A model generated the notes under the pieces. That model did not search any database. It worked only from the letters and a program-made list of their open reading frames with translations, and was not told the DNA's origin. 64,000 nt of DNA from Chrysomallon squamiferum (Eukaryota > Mollusca > Gastropoda > Neomphalida > Peltospiridae). The DNA is taken from the NCBI GenBank assembly GCA_012295275.1, contig CM022677.1, forward strand, positions 19,013,790 through 19,077,789, given 5' to 3'. Every line of letters starts with the position of its first letter. The stretch's first letter is position 1. This document shows, piece after piece, positions 51,028 through 61,250 of the stretch. The translations under genes were made by a program, and so were the position numbers.

Positions 51028-52318
51028 GTAATAATTTCAATAATTAAAATTGTAATAATTGTAATAACAATATTTTAATGAAGATAACAACATCAATAAT
51101 GCAATTACTATATGTTATGATATATAATAACAATCATAATAAAAATAATATGAAGAAGAGAAAAAAGAAAGAGTAATAAAAATGTAATAAAATCTTGTGT
51201 AAACACACTGTTAATCACACACACACATACACGCACATATACACGCACACTCCTTATCTTTCTTCTTCTACAAATCACACAGTATCAACACAGCTGTAAG
51301 TAAGTCTAGATCAACTCTTGCCTAAACCTCTATAATCTCATCATTATTACTGGGTTTTTGTTGTCCAAGATATTAAAACATGAACTTTACATTTCTCTCT
51401 TTTTGTACATGACGTGTTGAATACACACATTAAAATAATGTCATTACAAGGAGATTGCTTACGTTGCTTTACCATGATTGATGTAACCTCAATGAAAATG
51501 GTGTTATCCATGAATAGAAAATGAGATAAATTATCTAATATTGAACTTTAGACCACTTCCATACATGAACCTAATTCACACTGAAAATAGTATAAACGAA
51601 AATTGTAACTGACAAAATTTGTTTATAAACATTAAGTAATTTTTTTCTGTTAAGTAACGGAGTTGTATTTATTTTATTCCTGTGGAGTGTATTTCAGTAC
51701 TTGACATGGTAGACTATTTGGAATAACTTCAATAAGGTTAGTAAGAAAGATTTAAACGAACATGAAAGTGATTAACATTTCAGTTGACAAAGTTTATTCA
51801 AGAAGTAGGTATCAGATCTTTTCTTCCACGTTCTCTATGATTAACCCGTTTTCGCCCCAAGTTTTTCTTGTTTTTATTTAGTTATTGTGTATGTGTATTT
51901 TTTATTTGTGATCATGCTGCTGCCTAATTAAAAGCTAACATTAAACTTAAAAGAATGCACTTGAGAAGTGTCGAATGAAGAATGTAAACAAACTGTTTCC
52001 CTTCTCAGGCTTCGGGATGTCATTTGCCTTTTTCAATGTCTGACTGACAAATATACAAAAACTAAACGTTAGCTTTACTCTAGTTTGATAACAGAACGCA
52101 ACCAACTAAGATTTCCACTACTGTCATTGAAATTCGTAAAGAAAAACACCCTTTAAATCATATCTTAGGTCTATTTTTCCGAACATTCAGGTCAAGGGTT
52201 AACCTTTCTGTCGAGTTTTTTCTGCAAACGAAAAAGAATGCATACCTTTTTGTAGTGCACCCGAGCACAAAATAACTACGGTTTGGAGGTAGAATAAAAG
52301 AGATTCCTTCGACGCCAT
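31449..52318 (-). CDS. Ig/FN3 type I membrane receptor, DCC/protogenin-like, 17 exons
   Basis: Exons on the minus strand: 52318-52246, 50494-50177, 47254-47107, 46344-46178, 44313-44185, 42907-42752, 42091-41943, 41358-41232, 40762-40625, 39594-39442, 38659-38474, 37912-37633, 35864-35734, 34636-34510, 33736-33649, 33238-33101 and 32615-31449. The lengths add to 1,225 codons with every junction in phase. Domains by residue: signal peptide 1-24, Ig1 25-130, Ig2 131-235, Ig3 236-330, Ig4 331-422, FN3 x3 423-718, transmembrane about 735-760, cytoplasmic tail 761-1224. All four Ig domains keep both Cys, the core Trp and the DxGxYxC signature. The NGSLFI and LPSGVLQ motifs in Ig1-2 are like the DCC/neogenin/protogenin family of surface receptors used in guidance and adhesion. 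Four Ig plus three FN3 also matches BOC-type co-receptors, so the subfamily is open. Most introns are phase 1, as expected for modular receptors. Confidence 0.88.
31595..32025 (-). repeat. In-frame 30-nt coding minisatellite (decapeptide EKELSLQKLQ)
   Basis: Fourteen clear units and one degenerate unit. Positions 5-6 alternate SL and SP (also PL, PP, CP). The high Glu/Lys/Leu/Gln content suggests helix or coiled coil. The complementary strand is also open (repeated VEIILFLVTS) but that is the mirror of the repeat. Confidence 0.9.
32690..33050. repeat. AAAT tetranucleotide repeats in intron 16
   Basis: Dense AAAT/AAGT/AACT units. Frames are Tyr/Leu/Phe artefacts. Confidence 0.85.
33101..33736 (-). 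CDS. Receptor exons 15-16: membrane-proximal cytoplasmic tail
   Basis: Exon 15 (33736-33649) uses the acceptor ctgcaaag and reads KFSSHEEFQPGEITPMLTKL then PENEESDAK. An acceptor 74 nt further upstream (ctttag) would give a stop, so it was not chosen. Exon 16 (33238-33101) reads GGDGVVVVKNGICCNKLLLS onward. Its donor GAG|gttctc is weak but is the only one that keeps exon 17 open. Confidence 0.65.
33300..33440. repeat. GAT / AAG / AAT triplet block in intron 15
   Basis: GAT repeats, then AAG, then AAT with AAC variants. A CA block follows at 33556-33648. Confidence 0.9.
34510..34636 (-). CDS. Receptor exon 14: transmembrane helix
   Basis: Reads IAASQSTKSSF and then a long hydrophobic stretch, VVMIGTTLIIVVGVSVSLLS with VLIVGLFAFLCT. 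One membrane pass is expected. Donor AC|gtaagt. Confidence 0.88.
34690..35030. repeat. TAC and TAA triplet arrays in intron 13
   Basis: Long TAC run (34762-34840) flanked by TAA and AAT units. Confidence 0.95.
35734..35864 (-). CDS. Receptor exon 13: end of FN3 domain 3
   Basis: Reads SNKTSLVVTGLEPYKTYTFF and on to SELYVIQLGKEK, then donor AAAA|gtgagt. The phase (2 in, 1 out) fits both neighbours. This 5' edge is copied five more times upstream in the intron. Confidence 0.87.
35734..36650 (-). repeat. Tandem copies of the exon 13 start with its splice acceptor
   Basis: The first 60 or so nt of exon 13 plus the upstream acceptor occur at the true exon edge (35864) and again with edges at 36016, 36194, 36326, 36486 and 36633. 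The copies are separated by GT microsatellites up to 59 nt long. Copies keep the text for SNKTSLVVTGLEP with few changes. The copy at 36194 has lost the acceptor AG. Spacing is about 130-180 nt. Confidence 0.88.
36940..37610 (-). repeat. Tandem copies of a short exon 12 fragment flanked by splice signals
   Basis: A unit of about 87 nt repeated about eight times. Its core, on the minus strand, is GACAAGGAGCAAGTCTACCA then CAAAG, a version of the exon 12 text for DKVKVYHQ. Most copies have an acceptor-like ttttattcag 4 nt upstream and a donor-like gtaaat directly downstream, so each could be a 29-nt mini-exon. Copy cores lie near 36945, 37065, 37145, 37230, 37315, 37400, 37485 and 37575. Confidence 0.8.
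37633..38659 (-). CDS. Receptor exons 11-12: FN3 domain 2 and the start of FN3 domain 3
   Basis: Exon 11 (38659-38474) begins PPTKLHVDVINDTSVLLAWS. Exon 12 (37912-37633) finishes domain 2 and starts domain 3 with LVPQDLNVEILDLTQVLLSW. Its end, DKVKVYHQEQKPKCCQR, is the source of the fragment array in the next intron. Long poly-A tracts flank exon 12. Confidence 0.87.
37917..38045. repeat. Long poly-A tract next to exon 12
   Basis: A-rich with an unbroken A run of more than 50 bases (37990-38044), directly upstream of the exon 12 acceptor on the minus strand, so it supplies a long pyrimidine tract. Confidence 0.9.
39442..40762 (-). CDS. Receptor exons 9-10: FN3 domain 1
   Basis: Exon 9 (40762-40625) begins DGVPPAPVVTEVRAVSDTSI with the core Trp in FLRWEQ. 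Exon 10 (39594-39442) has LVNLEPFTNYTVEVKSYNKK, the FN3 G-strand Tyr pattern. Both exons are phase 1 to phase 1. Confidence 0.88.
41232..42091 (-). CDS. Receptor exons 7-8: Ig domain 4
   Basis: Exon 7 (42091-41943) has FNCEAEGFPPPEITWFFNGK, a classic I-set start. Exon 8 (41358-41232) has EDSGYYQCLASNIAG. Confidence 0.9.
41415..41700. repeat. GAT / AAT triplet array in intron 7
   Basis: Imperfect GAT and AAT units lie between exons 8 and 7. Confidence 0.9.
42096..42520. repeat. AAT/AAC triplet array in intron 6
   Basis: About 420 bp, starting immediately upstream of exon 7 on the minus strand. Confidence 0.9.
42752..44313 (-). CDS. Receptor exons 5-6: Ig domain 3
   Basis: Exon 5 (44313-44185) has LLECVVD and ITWYRF. 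Exon 6 (42907-42752) has SDSGIYVCLSK. The 1.28-kb intron between them contains the large TAG/TAA array. Confidence 0.88.
42915..43680. repeat. (TAG)n array with AAC/AAT variants in intron 5
   Basis: About 760 bp of imperfect TAG triplets. All frames that avoid TAG look open (poly-Val, poly-Thr), but none is a gene. Confidence 0.93.
44390..44800. repeat. Degenerate direct repeats (ttattttattcatttgattc)
   Basis: Four diverged copies, spaced about 80-130 nt, of a segment containing gggtaaaa, the A-G-rich block, ttattattt and catctatcatcatt. Confidence 0.6.
44925..45004. repeat. (TTTA)n and (TTTTA)n microsatellite
   Basis: Tetranucleotide run passing into a pentanucleotide run. Confidence 0.95.
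45480..46130. repeat. Degenerate array around ctgacagtaaaagtgaggat
   Basis: The word CTGACA appears more than 20 times, first in units of about 43 nt and then more loosely. On the minus strand (the receptor gene strand) this gives repeated tttactgtcag, an acceptor-like sequence, within intron 4. Confidence 0.7.
46178..47254 (-). CDS. Receptor exons 3-4: Ig domain 2
   Basis: Exon 3 (47254-47107) carries the first Cys (RFQCVIK) and WQKNQQ. Exon 4 (46344-46178) carries LPSGVLQVNELEESDAGKYR and the second Cys. An intron of about 760 nt splits the domain in phase 2. Confidence 0.88.
47040..47106. repeat. CA and CAGA microsatellite beside exon 3
   Basis: It ends directly at the exon 3 donor (47101-47106). 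Confidence 0.9.
47272..47790. repeat. (AAGT)n / (AAAT)n tetranucleotide array in intron 2
   Basis: About 500 bp of AAGT, ATGT and AAAT units starting 18 nt upstream of exon 3 on the minus strand. The reading frames of 138-160 residues here (Tyr/Leu/Thr) are artefacts. Confidence 0.93.
47800..50040. other. Receptor intron 2, no other gene seen
   Basis: AT-rich with AAT/AAC units (48116-48210) and poly-T at 48591-48613. No further exon fits between exons 3 and 2, which already join in phase. Confidence 0.5.
50177..50494 (-). CDS. Receptor exon 2: complete Ig domain 1
   Basis: Phase 1 at both ends, so the whole Ig module is one exon. First Cys in VVLNCTV, Trp in YEWHKG, second Cys in EDVYSCFATN. 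The FQNGSLFIRRM strand resembles Ig1 of the DCC family. Confidence 0.88.
50570..51130. repeat. AAT/AAC/AGT triplet array in intron 1
   Basis: Imperfect triplets, most regular at 50988-51028. Confidence 0.9.
52246..52318 (-). CDS. Receptor exon 1: start codon and signal peptide
   Basis: The ATG at 52318-52316 opens MASKESLLFYLQTVVILCSG followed by ALQK, a short polar start and a hydrophobic core typical of a signal peptide. Donor AAAAAG|gtatgc, phase 1. The intron is about 1.75 kb. Confidence 0.8.
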
Positions 52319-52899
52319 ATATTTTGATTCATGGGGATAAATTCGTAGATATTCAACAACAAATAATTGTAACAAACAACATATCAGGCATTTTGGTGTA
52401 TGAATACATCAACTGAACCGTAGCACTGCCTTCTTGGTCATGGCCTTATTCTCGTGCTGTACGAGAAAAGTCGAGATCACACACTTTGCGCCCTGGAACG
52501 GTTTAGGTATGTAGCGCTTGTTTTTTCCCCCAGCTATTTCGTTCTTTTATTTGTTTCTCTGTTTTGTTGGTTACTGTTATTATTAACTTGTCTACCCGTA
52601 CACACTCTGTATGTATCTCACCTAAAACAGACACTAGAACTGTAACATAGGATGAAGATTTTACAACGAAGTTATAGCTTGTTCAGACGTGATAAAATCT
52701 GAGTCACGCTCATACTCGTAGGTGAATAATGGGCGCTCTTGCAACGTATTTGTCTTTTTTCATTTCTTTAAAAAAATTTATTTACAATAACAGTCCATAA
52801 TCAAACTATAATGGCAGCAACAATAGCTACAGTAGTTATAAATTAATAATAATGCAGGCAGGTCCTAAATAATCCGGCATTCATTAGTCTTGCTTTTGC

Positions 52900-53030
52900 G
52901 ATGGTTGTTGAAGATTAATCCAATATGGCGGCTAGCTGTTCCACCAGCAATGTCCTATACTGCGTAGTCATTGTATTATGTCTGCAACGGCTTGTTTATG
53001 GCGGATGAACCCGCCATAGAGATACAGGTA

Positions 53031-53074
<44 letters not shown>

Positions 53075-54159
53075 TGTTATTTATTTTTTAATTTTTATTA
53101 ATTATAATTATGAATATTATTTTTTTAATCTTAAGCATTACAATTTACAGTGATAACTGATTTAGAAAATCGACCTTTAGAAGATTGCCCGATTAATGAG
53201 GTCCAATCTGTAATAGACTTTAAAGATTTAGTATTTTTAAATTAACTGAAATTATTGCTTTGTTGAATGCTAGTATCTAAAGTTATGATTATTATTATTA
53301 GCATTTTATTTTTTCAAAAAATATTATTAATCTGCAGTTTCTCTTATCTTTCACTTCATACATGCCATGTATTAAAATATTTTACAGACTTGTAATGGCA
53401 GGAATGAAATAAGAAAGCACATGAGCCACTGGGGAGTGTACAGGGCCGGTACCCAGAGCTTTCTACTGCAGCAGAATGTTCACACTTTGTTACAAAACTG
53501 AAGAAGACATCACCTTTCTGTTCTTCAACTGGCAATCAGGTAAATCGGGTTTCTCAGTCAGTCCTATTTTTAGTAACGGTGTAATAGTGTCACTAGTGCT
53601 TATCTTATTTTGACTGTGTACAAGTCCAGATAATTCTGGGTATTTCTGTACATTATATCCACATTTGTCTTACATGCTCAGAATTTTTTTTTTTTAATTA
53701 ATAATAATAATTTTAACTAATATTACTGTCTACTTTAAAATAGTGTTAACTGTACAAGACAGTTAAAATGAATGACATTTTTTTTTCTTCGCCGGCAAAG
53801 AAGAAATTATTTTAAGAAATAATGTTGCTGCAGTTGGAATGATCAAAAAAAAAAAATCATTGCAAGATTGAAATTGTTATTATTATGCCAAAAATTTTCT
53901 TTACAAATAAGTTTTTCTACTTATCCTGCATGTGATGTGATTTTTTAAAGTAATATTCACAACAATTTGATATTATCCTAATACACTAAACAATTAAGTA
54001 AATAAATATGTCACCTAGTAATCAAGATTGCTTTTAATTTTTTAAATTTAAATTTTTTTTTATTTCTCCAGTGTTTTCAAACCATATCCAGTTGGACACT
54101 GCAAGAAAATGCAGCCTGCTCAGAAAGAACTTTTCATTGAACTGTAATTTCAACTAGAA
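52900..54159 (+). ncRNA. Possible divergent spliced non-coding transcript
   Basis: About 0.6 kb upstream of the receptor start and on the opposite strand are consistent splice pairs: an exon ending ATACAG|gtatca at 53027, an exon 53388-53539 (acceptor tattttacag, donor CAG|gtaaat) and an exon 54072-54159 (acceptor tttctccag, donor GAA|gtgagt). A possible fourth starts at 54879. No reading frame longer than about 15 codons survives across them. The arrangement resembles a bidirectional promoter transcript, but there is no direct evidence of transcription. Confidence 0.25.
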
Positions 54160-54894
54160 GTGAGTATGGTTACACTGTCTGTCCATCTATCCATCTATCT
54201 CTCTTCATGTCAAAGGCAGTAATAAAATTTACTGAAGAAAAATAAAGAAAAGAAAAGAGAATGGATAGAAACCAAAAATGAGGATTTTAGAATCTTATTT
54301 TTTACAGTTTATGTACATTGAAAACTGGGTAAAAATTTAACTTACCTGTTTTCAGTTTAACTTTTTCTGTTAACCAAATTGATTAACCTTTTCTGTTTCT
54401 GTCAAGCTGGATAAATATGCAGCTAAAAATATAATAAATAAATGTTTAAAAAATATATATATATATATATATATATATAACAAATTGGCCTAAGAAAAGG
54501 TAATAGTAACAACAGCAAATTGATTTTAACAAAAGGCAATCAGTTTTGAAATTAATGCATGAAAATTTACAAATGCTTGCCAACTTTCCTCCATGAAAAT
54601 TAATTGTACTCAGCAGCAAATTGAGTTAAAATAAATAATTTTATTTCTAAATGTAATTGTTTTGCACAAAATTATCTTTTTCTCAATGTATCTGAGATTT
54701 GCATTTAAGTGTCTTGTTTCAGAATATTTATATTTCTCCGTTAAGATTTGTTAGACCAAAATTCTTTCTCAGTATTTATTTATCCATTTAACAGTGTCTT
54801 GTAAAAAAATAAAATAAAACAAAAAACAAGTTTTATTTCTAAGTTTAACCATCATACAATTTGTTCTCGTTACAACAGGTAACAGAGATTTGAG

Positions 54895-55440
54895 GATGTC
54901 GCAGATCAGTTTTTCCATCTTTGACAACTGGACAGTTGCAGCATGCAGAACTGAAAACTCGGGGGTGGGGTGGAAACACCCTTCCTCATCGAGGCAGAGC
55001 CATCTCAACCAGGTTCAGTCAAACAGCCCTGGAGTGTGAGAATGATCTGGAAGCTTTTTTTTTTTTTTTTTTTTCTTCTTCAAATCTTGTGACAGCTGAA
55101 CAAGGCATGTCACGCAGAACTGAAAAAACCAGATGCATCAGCTTCTCACAGCTGAAGCAAATGACACCCAACTGACGTCAGACATTTCAGACAACACGAC
55201 AGTTAACTTAACTTTAAAGCAAATTGAGGTAGACATTTATGTGCACCAAGTTAATGTTTTTTGTTTGTACGTTATTTTTCTCTCTCTCTCTCGTGTAATT
55301 TATTATCTCTTACAACAACAAAGAGACTGAAGATCAGATGTCTTCTTCTGCTTGTTGAAGACCTGTCCCAGATAGATTTTTTTTTTTCCCCGTCTGATGA
55401 CTGCTGAACAAGGCAGGTCGTGTAGAATTGATTTCTCTCT
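54895..55440 (+). repeat. Three diverged copies of a gctgaacaaggcatgtcacg segment
   Basis: Similar blocks of about 45 nt at 54915, 55086 and 55394, each followed by agaactgaa or agaattga. No function recognised. Confidence 0.5.
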
Positions 55441-56544
55441 CTCTCTCAGGCAGTGCCTGTCACTACAGCAGTTCTGGCTGAATCAGGTGCTGTGTACTTT
55501 GACATGTGCCAGATTTCAAAAAAACAACAACAACCCAACCCAACAGTTGACGTTGCTTTTAAGCCAGAACAAACGTAGAAGTGTTCTTACACCAAGTAAA
55601 TATTTTTATTTCTTCGTTGTTAACCGTTTGTCCCATTTTGCGTAGAAATGAAAACACAAATGCATCCGTTTGTGTCCCGACATCGAAATTCAGTGTGACT
55701 CTTATTTGGTGTCACATTCAAAGGTTGATGGTTTGTGAATCAAATTCGGAGGTAGGTGCCGAATAAGCTGACCATTATCAATGTGGTCAGCAGTGTTTCC
55801 CCAAAATCATTCACAAACGGTTATTATTGGTAAGAAATCGGTATGACGATGCTGTTTATCAGTTTTAATTGTTTTTATCAGTTTACATTCCTCTTTAACA
55901 AAATGAACTTTTTTTTTTTTTTTTTTTTTTTTTTGCATTTTTTGGCAAAATACAGAGCATGATCATCCAGTAAGACTGCCTGGTCCAGTTAAATGTTTTG
56001 TTTATTGCAGACTTTGAAGCCACTGTGAAATATTTCACTCGACTATAAAATAACAACATTTTTATTCTCCTTACCTAACACCAGAATGGAAACCACATTA
56101 GGAATGAGTTTGTATATATATATATTTTTTTTTTTTTTTTTAAATTCTGATTTTCTCAATTATTTTAAAATCTGGTTTCTCAATTTCTTAGACGTTTTGC
56201 TTTTGAGGTTTGATGAATGTTGGAATGTTTGTTTTTTTAATGTAGGATTTTGATTTCCTTTACAACAAATCTTCACCCAATTTTATAATTTTTTCGACCA
56301 CCACCCACCCCCCCAATCAGAAATTTTGTGTTTTCTAAACAGTTTCTCTATTTCTGTCTTTATGTGCATCTGACTTTTTTTTCATTTCCTGTCAAGGCTG
56401 TGGTAGGAATGAAAGGAAGAAATCACAAATGTTGAAATTTCTTCATCGAAACTTCATTTAGTGTTCTCCATTATTAATTTGCATCTATCCATGCAACATT
56501 GATAGTATAATTTGCAGTCCACATCTTTGACATATTTTTTTTTT

Positions 56545-57229
56545 TAAATGTCTAGACAGTCCTTTTCTATAGAATGGACAGATGATTTTGAGATTGTTTT
56601 TTCTAATTTTGTTTAAATTCAAGAGTTTCCAGCTTTTATCCAATATGGTGGATTCAAACTTTAAAAAAAACCACAATGTTGATAATAACTTTAATAGTTA
56701 TGTTTAGAAAGGCTGTTTCTAACATACAAATATTAACTCGTTTGTTGTGAAATTAAATGGTCCAAATGTATTTAAAGATAATTATTTCTGCATAACAGAA
56801 ACATTTGTTCACTGTAACTCTGACATATTTCTTTACTCTGTATAGTCTTTTCTGCAGAATGGACAGACGATTTTGAAGTCATTTTTGTAATTTTTCTTAA
56901 TGTAATAGATAGTGAAATGTTGACGAGCAATCTGATGCCCTGTATTTCTACTGCTTTCATCTTCATGTCTTTCATACAGAATGGACTGATTATTTTGAGA
57001 TTACTTTTTCCTAATTTTTCTCCCACAATACAGACCTCGTAGCTTTGTGAAAATTTGTGACAGTATCTGGACAAGAGCTGTTTTTCAATTCTGTGTTTTC
57101 CTGTAGGCAAATGATGCAGAACGAATATCCACATTTGAAGAACTCACAGCTCTGTGGGGAAACACAAAAAATGTCCATACAAAGGCAGCTAGAAAGATGG
57201 CTTAACCCGGTTTTCTGAGATTTTCTCAA
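56545..57229 (-). pseudogene. RING-finger exon fragments, set 1
   Basis: RING domains bind two zinc ions and usually recruit E2 enzymes for ubiquitin transfer. On the minus strand 57229-57011 contains FFKCGYSFCIICLQENTELK, the central C-x-H-x-x-C-x-x-C part, with Tyr replacing the usual His. Nearby are second-half pieces: FKIVCPFCRK (about 56890-56845, intact CPxC), LKIISPFCMKD (57010-56970, first Cys changed to Ser) and LKIICPFYRKGL (56600-56556, last Cys changed to Tyr). The order and frames are not those of one intact gene. Confidence 0.6.
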
Positions 57230-57999
57230 TTTCTTAGTCCGGCAGGAACTGATATTTTACTCTGAAGAAGTTTGGTTGGATGTTGAAATGTTTATTTTTT
57301 TATATCAGACTCCGAAATTGCTTTTAATAAATCTTCAGCAAGTTTTATAAACTTTTAAAAAAAAATTGATTTATTCATTCATCAGATGTTTGTAGTCAAT
57401 AAATAATTTGTCTGTTTCTGTGTATAATTGGACTCTCTTCAATTCTTTCTGTTAGACACTATTTTTTTTTTTTTTTTTTTTTTTGTGTGGACCACTTCTA
57501 TAAAGTCTAATTAGTTTTTACCATCCCGGCTATGCCAATGTCTTCTGTTGTTTACCACAGTGATGTTGACAACGTTTTGATGACGTCATACAATAAAGAC
57601 CTCTTGGCTTTGTGAAAATTTCCATTCGATTTTTTATTACTTTGCTAACATAATTTTGTGTTTTGAAACGTGTCAAAAGATTTAAACGCTACTTTTTTTT
57701 TTTTTTTTTAAATGGATACTGCATAAGGTATCTATCATGTTTCATGTTTGTTTTGCTAACAAATGTTGGATGTGTTAAATTCGAAGAGTATCCAGCTTTT
57801 ATGCAATATGGTGGATTCAAACTTTAAAAAAAAAAAAAATGATAACTTTAATAGTTATGTTTAGAAAGGCTGTTTCTAACATTCAAATATTAACTCGTTT
57901 GTTGTGAAATTAAATGGTCCAATTGTATTTAAAGATAATTATTTCTGCATAACAGAAACATCTGTTCACTGTAACTCTGACATATTTCTTTACTCTGTA

Positions 58000-58820
58000 T
58001 AGTCGGTCTTTTCTGCAGAATGGACAGATGATTTTTGAAGTCATTTTTGTAACTTTTCTTAATGTAATAGATATTTATATCTCTTTGTCATTTTCACAGA
58101 TCAATCTTTGAGCATTCCTATTACTAAATGTCCCATTTTGTGTAGAAATGCAAACACAAATACATCCCTTTGTGTGACGACATCGAAATTCAGTCGGAGT
58201 CAGGTGACTCTATTTGGTGTCACATTCAAAGGCAAAGGTTATATGAATGAATGGTTTGTGAATCAAATTCGGAGGTAGGTGCCAAATAAGCTGACCATTA
58301 TCAATGTGGTCAGCAGTGTGTCCCCAAAATCATTCACAAACGGTTATTATTGGTAAGAAATCGGTATGACGATGCTGTTTATCAGTTTTAATTGTTTTTA
58401 TCAGTTTACATTCCTCTTTAATGAAATAAACTTTTTTTTTTTTTTTTTTTTTTGCATTTTTTGGCAAAATATAGAGCATGATCCAGTAAGATGTTGACAA
58501 GAGCAATCTGCTGCCCTGTATTTCTACTGCTTTCGTCTTCATGTCTTTCATACAGAATGGACTGATTATTTTGAGATTGCTTTTTTCTAATTTTGTTGTT
58601 CAATGTTTTCCTGTAGGCAAATGTTACAAAATGAATGCCCACAATACAGACCTCGTAGCTTTGTGAAAATTTGTTACAATATCTGTACAATGGCAACGCT
58701 CATGTGTATTCTTTATTACTAATGGCATTGACAAGAGCTGTTTTTCAATTCTGTGTTTTCCTGTAGGCAAATGATGCAGAACGAATATCCACATTTGAAG
58801 AACTCACAGCTTTGTTAGAA
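58000..58820 (-). pseudogene. RING-finger exon fragments, set 2
   Basis: At 58670-58600 the minus strand reads LRGLYCGHSFCNICLQEN with every central zinc ligand present. One frame over it continues SNLKIISPFCMKDMKTKAVE, where the CPxC Cys is Ser. A CGYSFC-type copy of the 57.1-kb segment lies at 58810-58741 and a CPFCRK-type copy at 58060-58000. A one-base shift separates the two halves of the first unit. Confidence 0.6.
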
Positions 58821-59549
58821 ACAAAAAAAAATTTCCATACAAGATGGCGTAACATGGTTTTTCCAAGATTTATTTTGAACTCTTCTAGTTTCTCAATTTC
58901 TTAGTCCGGCAGGAACTGATATTTTACTCTGAAGAAGTTTGGTTGGATGTTGAAATGTTTATTTTTTTATATCAGACCTCTGAAATTGCTTTTAATAAAT
59001 CTTCACCAAGTTTTATAAACTTAAAAAAAAAATTATTTATTCATTCATCAGATGTTTGTAGTCAATAAACAATTTCTGTTTCTGTGTATAATTGGACTCT
59101 CTTCAATTCTTTCTGTTGGACACCATTTTTTTTGTGTGTGGACCACTTCTGTAAAGTCTGATTAGTTTTTACCATCCCGGCTATGCCAATGTCTTCTTCT
59201 GTTGTTTACCACAGTGATGTTGACAACGTTTTGATGACGTCATACAATCTTGTCATCAGTCTCACTCAAAATAATTTGTTTCAAATACTTCACGTATTGG
59301 AACGAGAACACATCTATTACGTTGCTTTTCTAGTGTGCCATCAGTTGGATAAATAACAAACAGCAGCAGCAGTAATGGTAACAGATAATTTTTCAGCTTT
59401 TCTGCATTGGTAATTATGTCGATAGAGATCATACATCCTTTTGTCATGTGGCAATAAAATAAGTGATTTCTCAACACAAGATTTTTGATAAAATCTCAAG
59501 TACTAATTTTTTTTTTTTTTTTTTTTTAAGAAGTGTGTTGTTGCTATTG

Positions 59550-61250
59550 TAATTTTTATTGATGTAGTTTTGCAGACAGTTGGGACAAAAAATTTGGTTG
59601 TTTTCCCTATTCTGCTTCATTAATTATGACTGATGTAGTTCTGCAGATATTTACAGCAGAAAATGTTGATAGGGTAACCTGCTGTCTGTGTTCCTGTTGC
59701 TAATGAAGCTTTCTGGGAAGTGGACATTCTGCCTTCAGAACAGACAGGTGATATTTGTTGTATTGTGCTTTTTGTAATTTTGACTTATGTAGTTCTGCAG
59801 GCATTTCGAACAAAATGTGATTTCTTCATATGTATTTTTTTTTTGTATTGTGATTTTGTAAATTTTTATTAAAATGAATTTTTCGGGGATGTGAACATTT
59901 CTGCCTGTAGAACAGACAGATTGTATTGTTTTTGTAATTTTGACTTGTGTAGTCCTGCAGACATTTACTGCAGCAATGACGATCAGAGTAATCTGTCGTC
60001 TGTTTCTACTGCTAATGAACTTTTCTGATATTTGAATGTTTTTGCCTGCAGAATGGACAGTTGATTTTGTTGTATTGTGATCTGTAATTGTGACTTATGT
60101 AGTCCTGCAGGCATTTCTTACAAAACGTGATTTTGTAAATTTTTATTGAAATGAATTTTCAGGTATTTGAACATTCTGCCTCTAGAACAGACAGATTGTA
60201 TTGTGTTTTTGTAATTGTGACTTAAATAGTCCTGCAGGCATTTACTACAAAACGTGATATTTTGTGTGTGGGTGTGGTGATTTTGTAAATTTTTATTGAA
60301 ATGAATTTTCAGGTATTTGAACATTCTGCCTCTAGAACAGACAGATTGTATTGTGTTTTTGTAATTGTGACTTAAATAGTCCTGCAGGCATTTACTACAA
60401 AACGTGATATTTTGTGTGTGGGTGTGGTGATTTTGTAAATTTTTATTGAAATGAATTTTCAGGTATTTGAACATTCTGCCTCTAGAACAGACAGATTGTC
60501 TTGTGTTTTTGTAATTGTGACTTAAATAGTCCTGCAGGCATTTACTACAAAACGTGATATTTTGTGTGTGGGTGTGTGTGATTTTGTAAATTTTTATTGA
60601 AATGAATTTTCAGGTATTTGAACATTCTGCCTCTAGAACAGACAGATTGTCTTGTGTTTTTGTAATTGTGACTTAAATAGTCCTGCAGGCATTTACTACA
60701 AAACGTGATATTTTGTGTGTGGGTGTGTGTGATTTTGTAAATTTTTATTGAAATGAATTTTCAGGTATTTGAACATTCTGCCTCTAGAACAGACAGATTG
60801 TCTTGTGTTTTTGTAATTGTGACTTAAATAGTCCTGCAGGCATTTACTACAAAACGTGATATTTTGTGTGTGTGTGTTTGTGGTGATTTTGTAAATTTTT
60901 ATTGAAATGAATTTTCAGGTATTTGAACATTCTGCCTCTAGAACAGACAGATTGTCTTGTGTTTTTGTAATTTTGACTTATATAGTCCTGCAGACATTTA
61001 CTGCAGAAATGACGATCAGAGTAATCTGTCGTCTGTTTCTACTGCTAATGAATTTTTAGGGATGTGAACATTCTGCCTGCAGAACAGACGGGTGATATTT
61101 TGGGGTGTGTGTTTCTCAATTCTTAACATTTTGCCTGAAGACTGGTCAGTTGATTTGTTGTAATTGTGACTAATAAAATCCTGTAGGCATTTATTACAAA
61201 ATGGAAATATCCAGACAGACCTGCAAGAAATGTCATCACTCAAGATTTGC
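59550..61250 (-). pseudogene. RING-finger exon fragments, set 3, FCSKCLQ-type
   Basis: A series of units on the minus strand shows ITFCSKCLQNYISQNYKK or variants, followed by a second half related to TCLF-C-RQNV. Near 60080-60040 the second half is intact (INCPFCRQ). Elsewhere the last zinc Cys codon is TGA (59740-59720), TAG (the six 150-nt units) or TAC (59915). At 61100-61065 it is RLFCRQNVHIPKNSL. The mixture suggests decay from a duplicated RING exon. Confidence 0.6.
60115..60975 (-). repeat. Six near-identical 150-154-nt units of a RING fragment
   Basis: The marker atgaattttcaggtatttga occurs at 60151, 60301, 60451, 60602, 60753 and 60907. Units differ by only a few bases and by the length of a GT/GGGTGT stretch. 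Each carries FCSKCLQDYLSHNYKN and, in another frame, ICLF-stop-RQNVQIPENSF. Confidence 0.92.
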
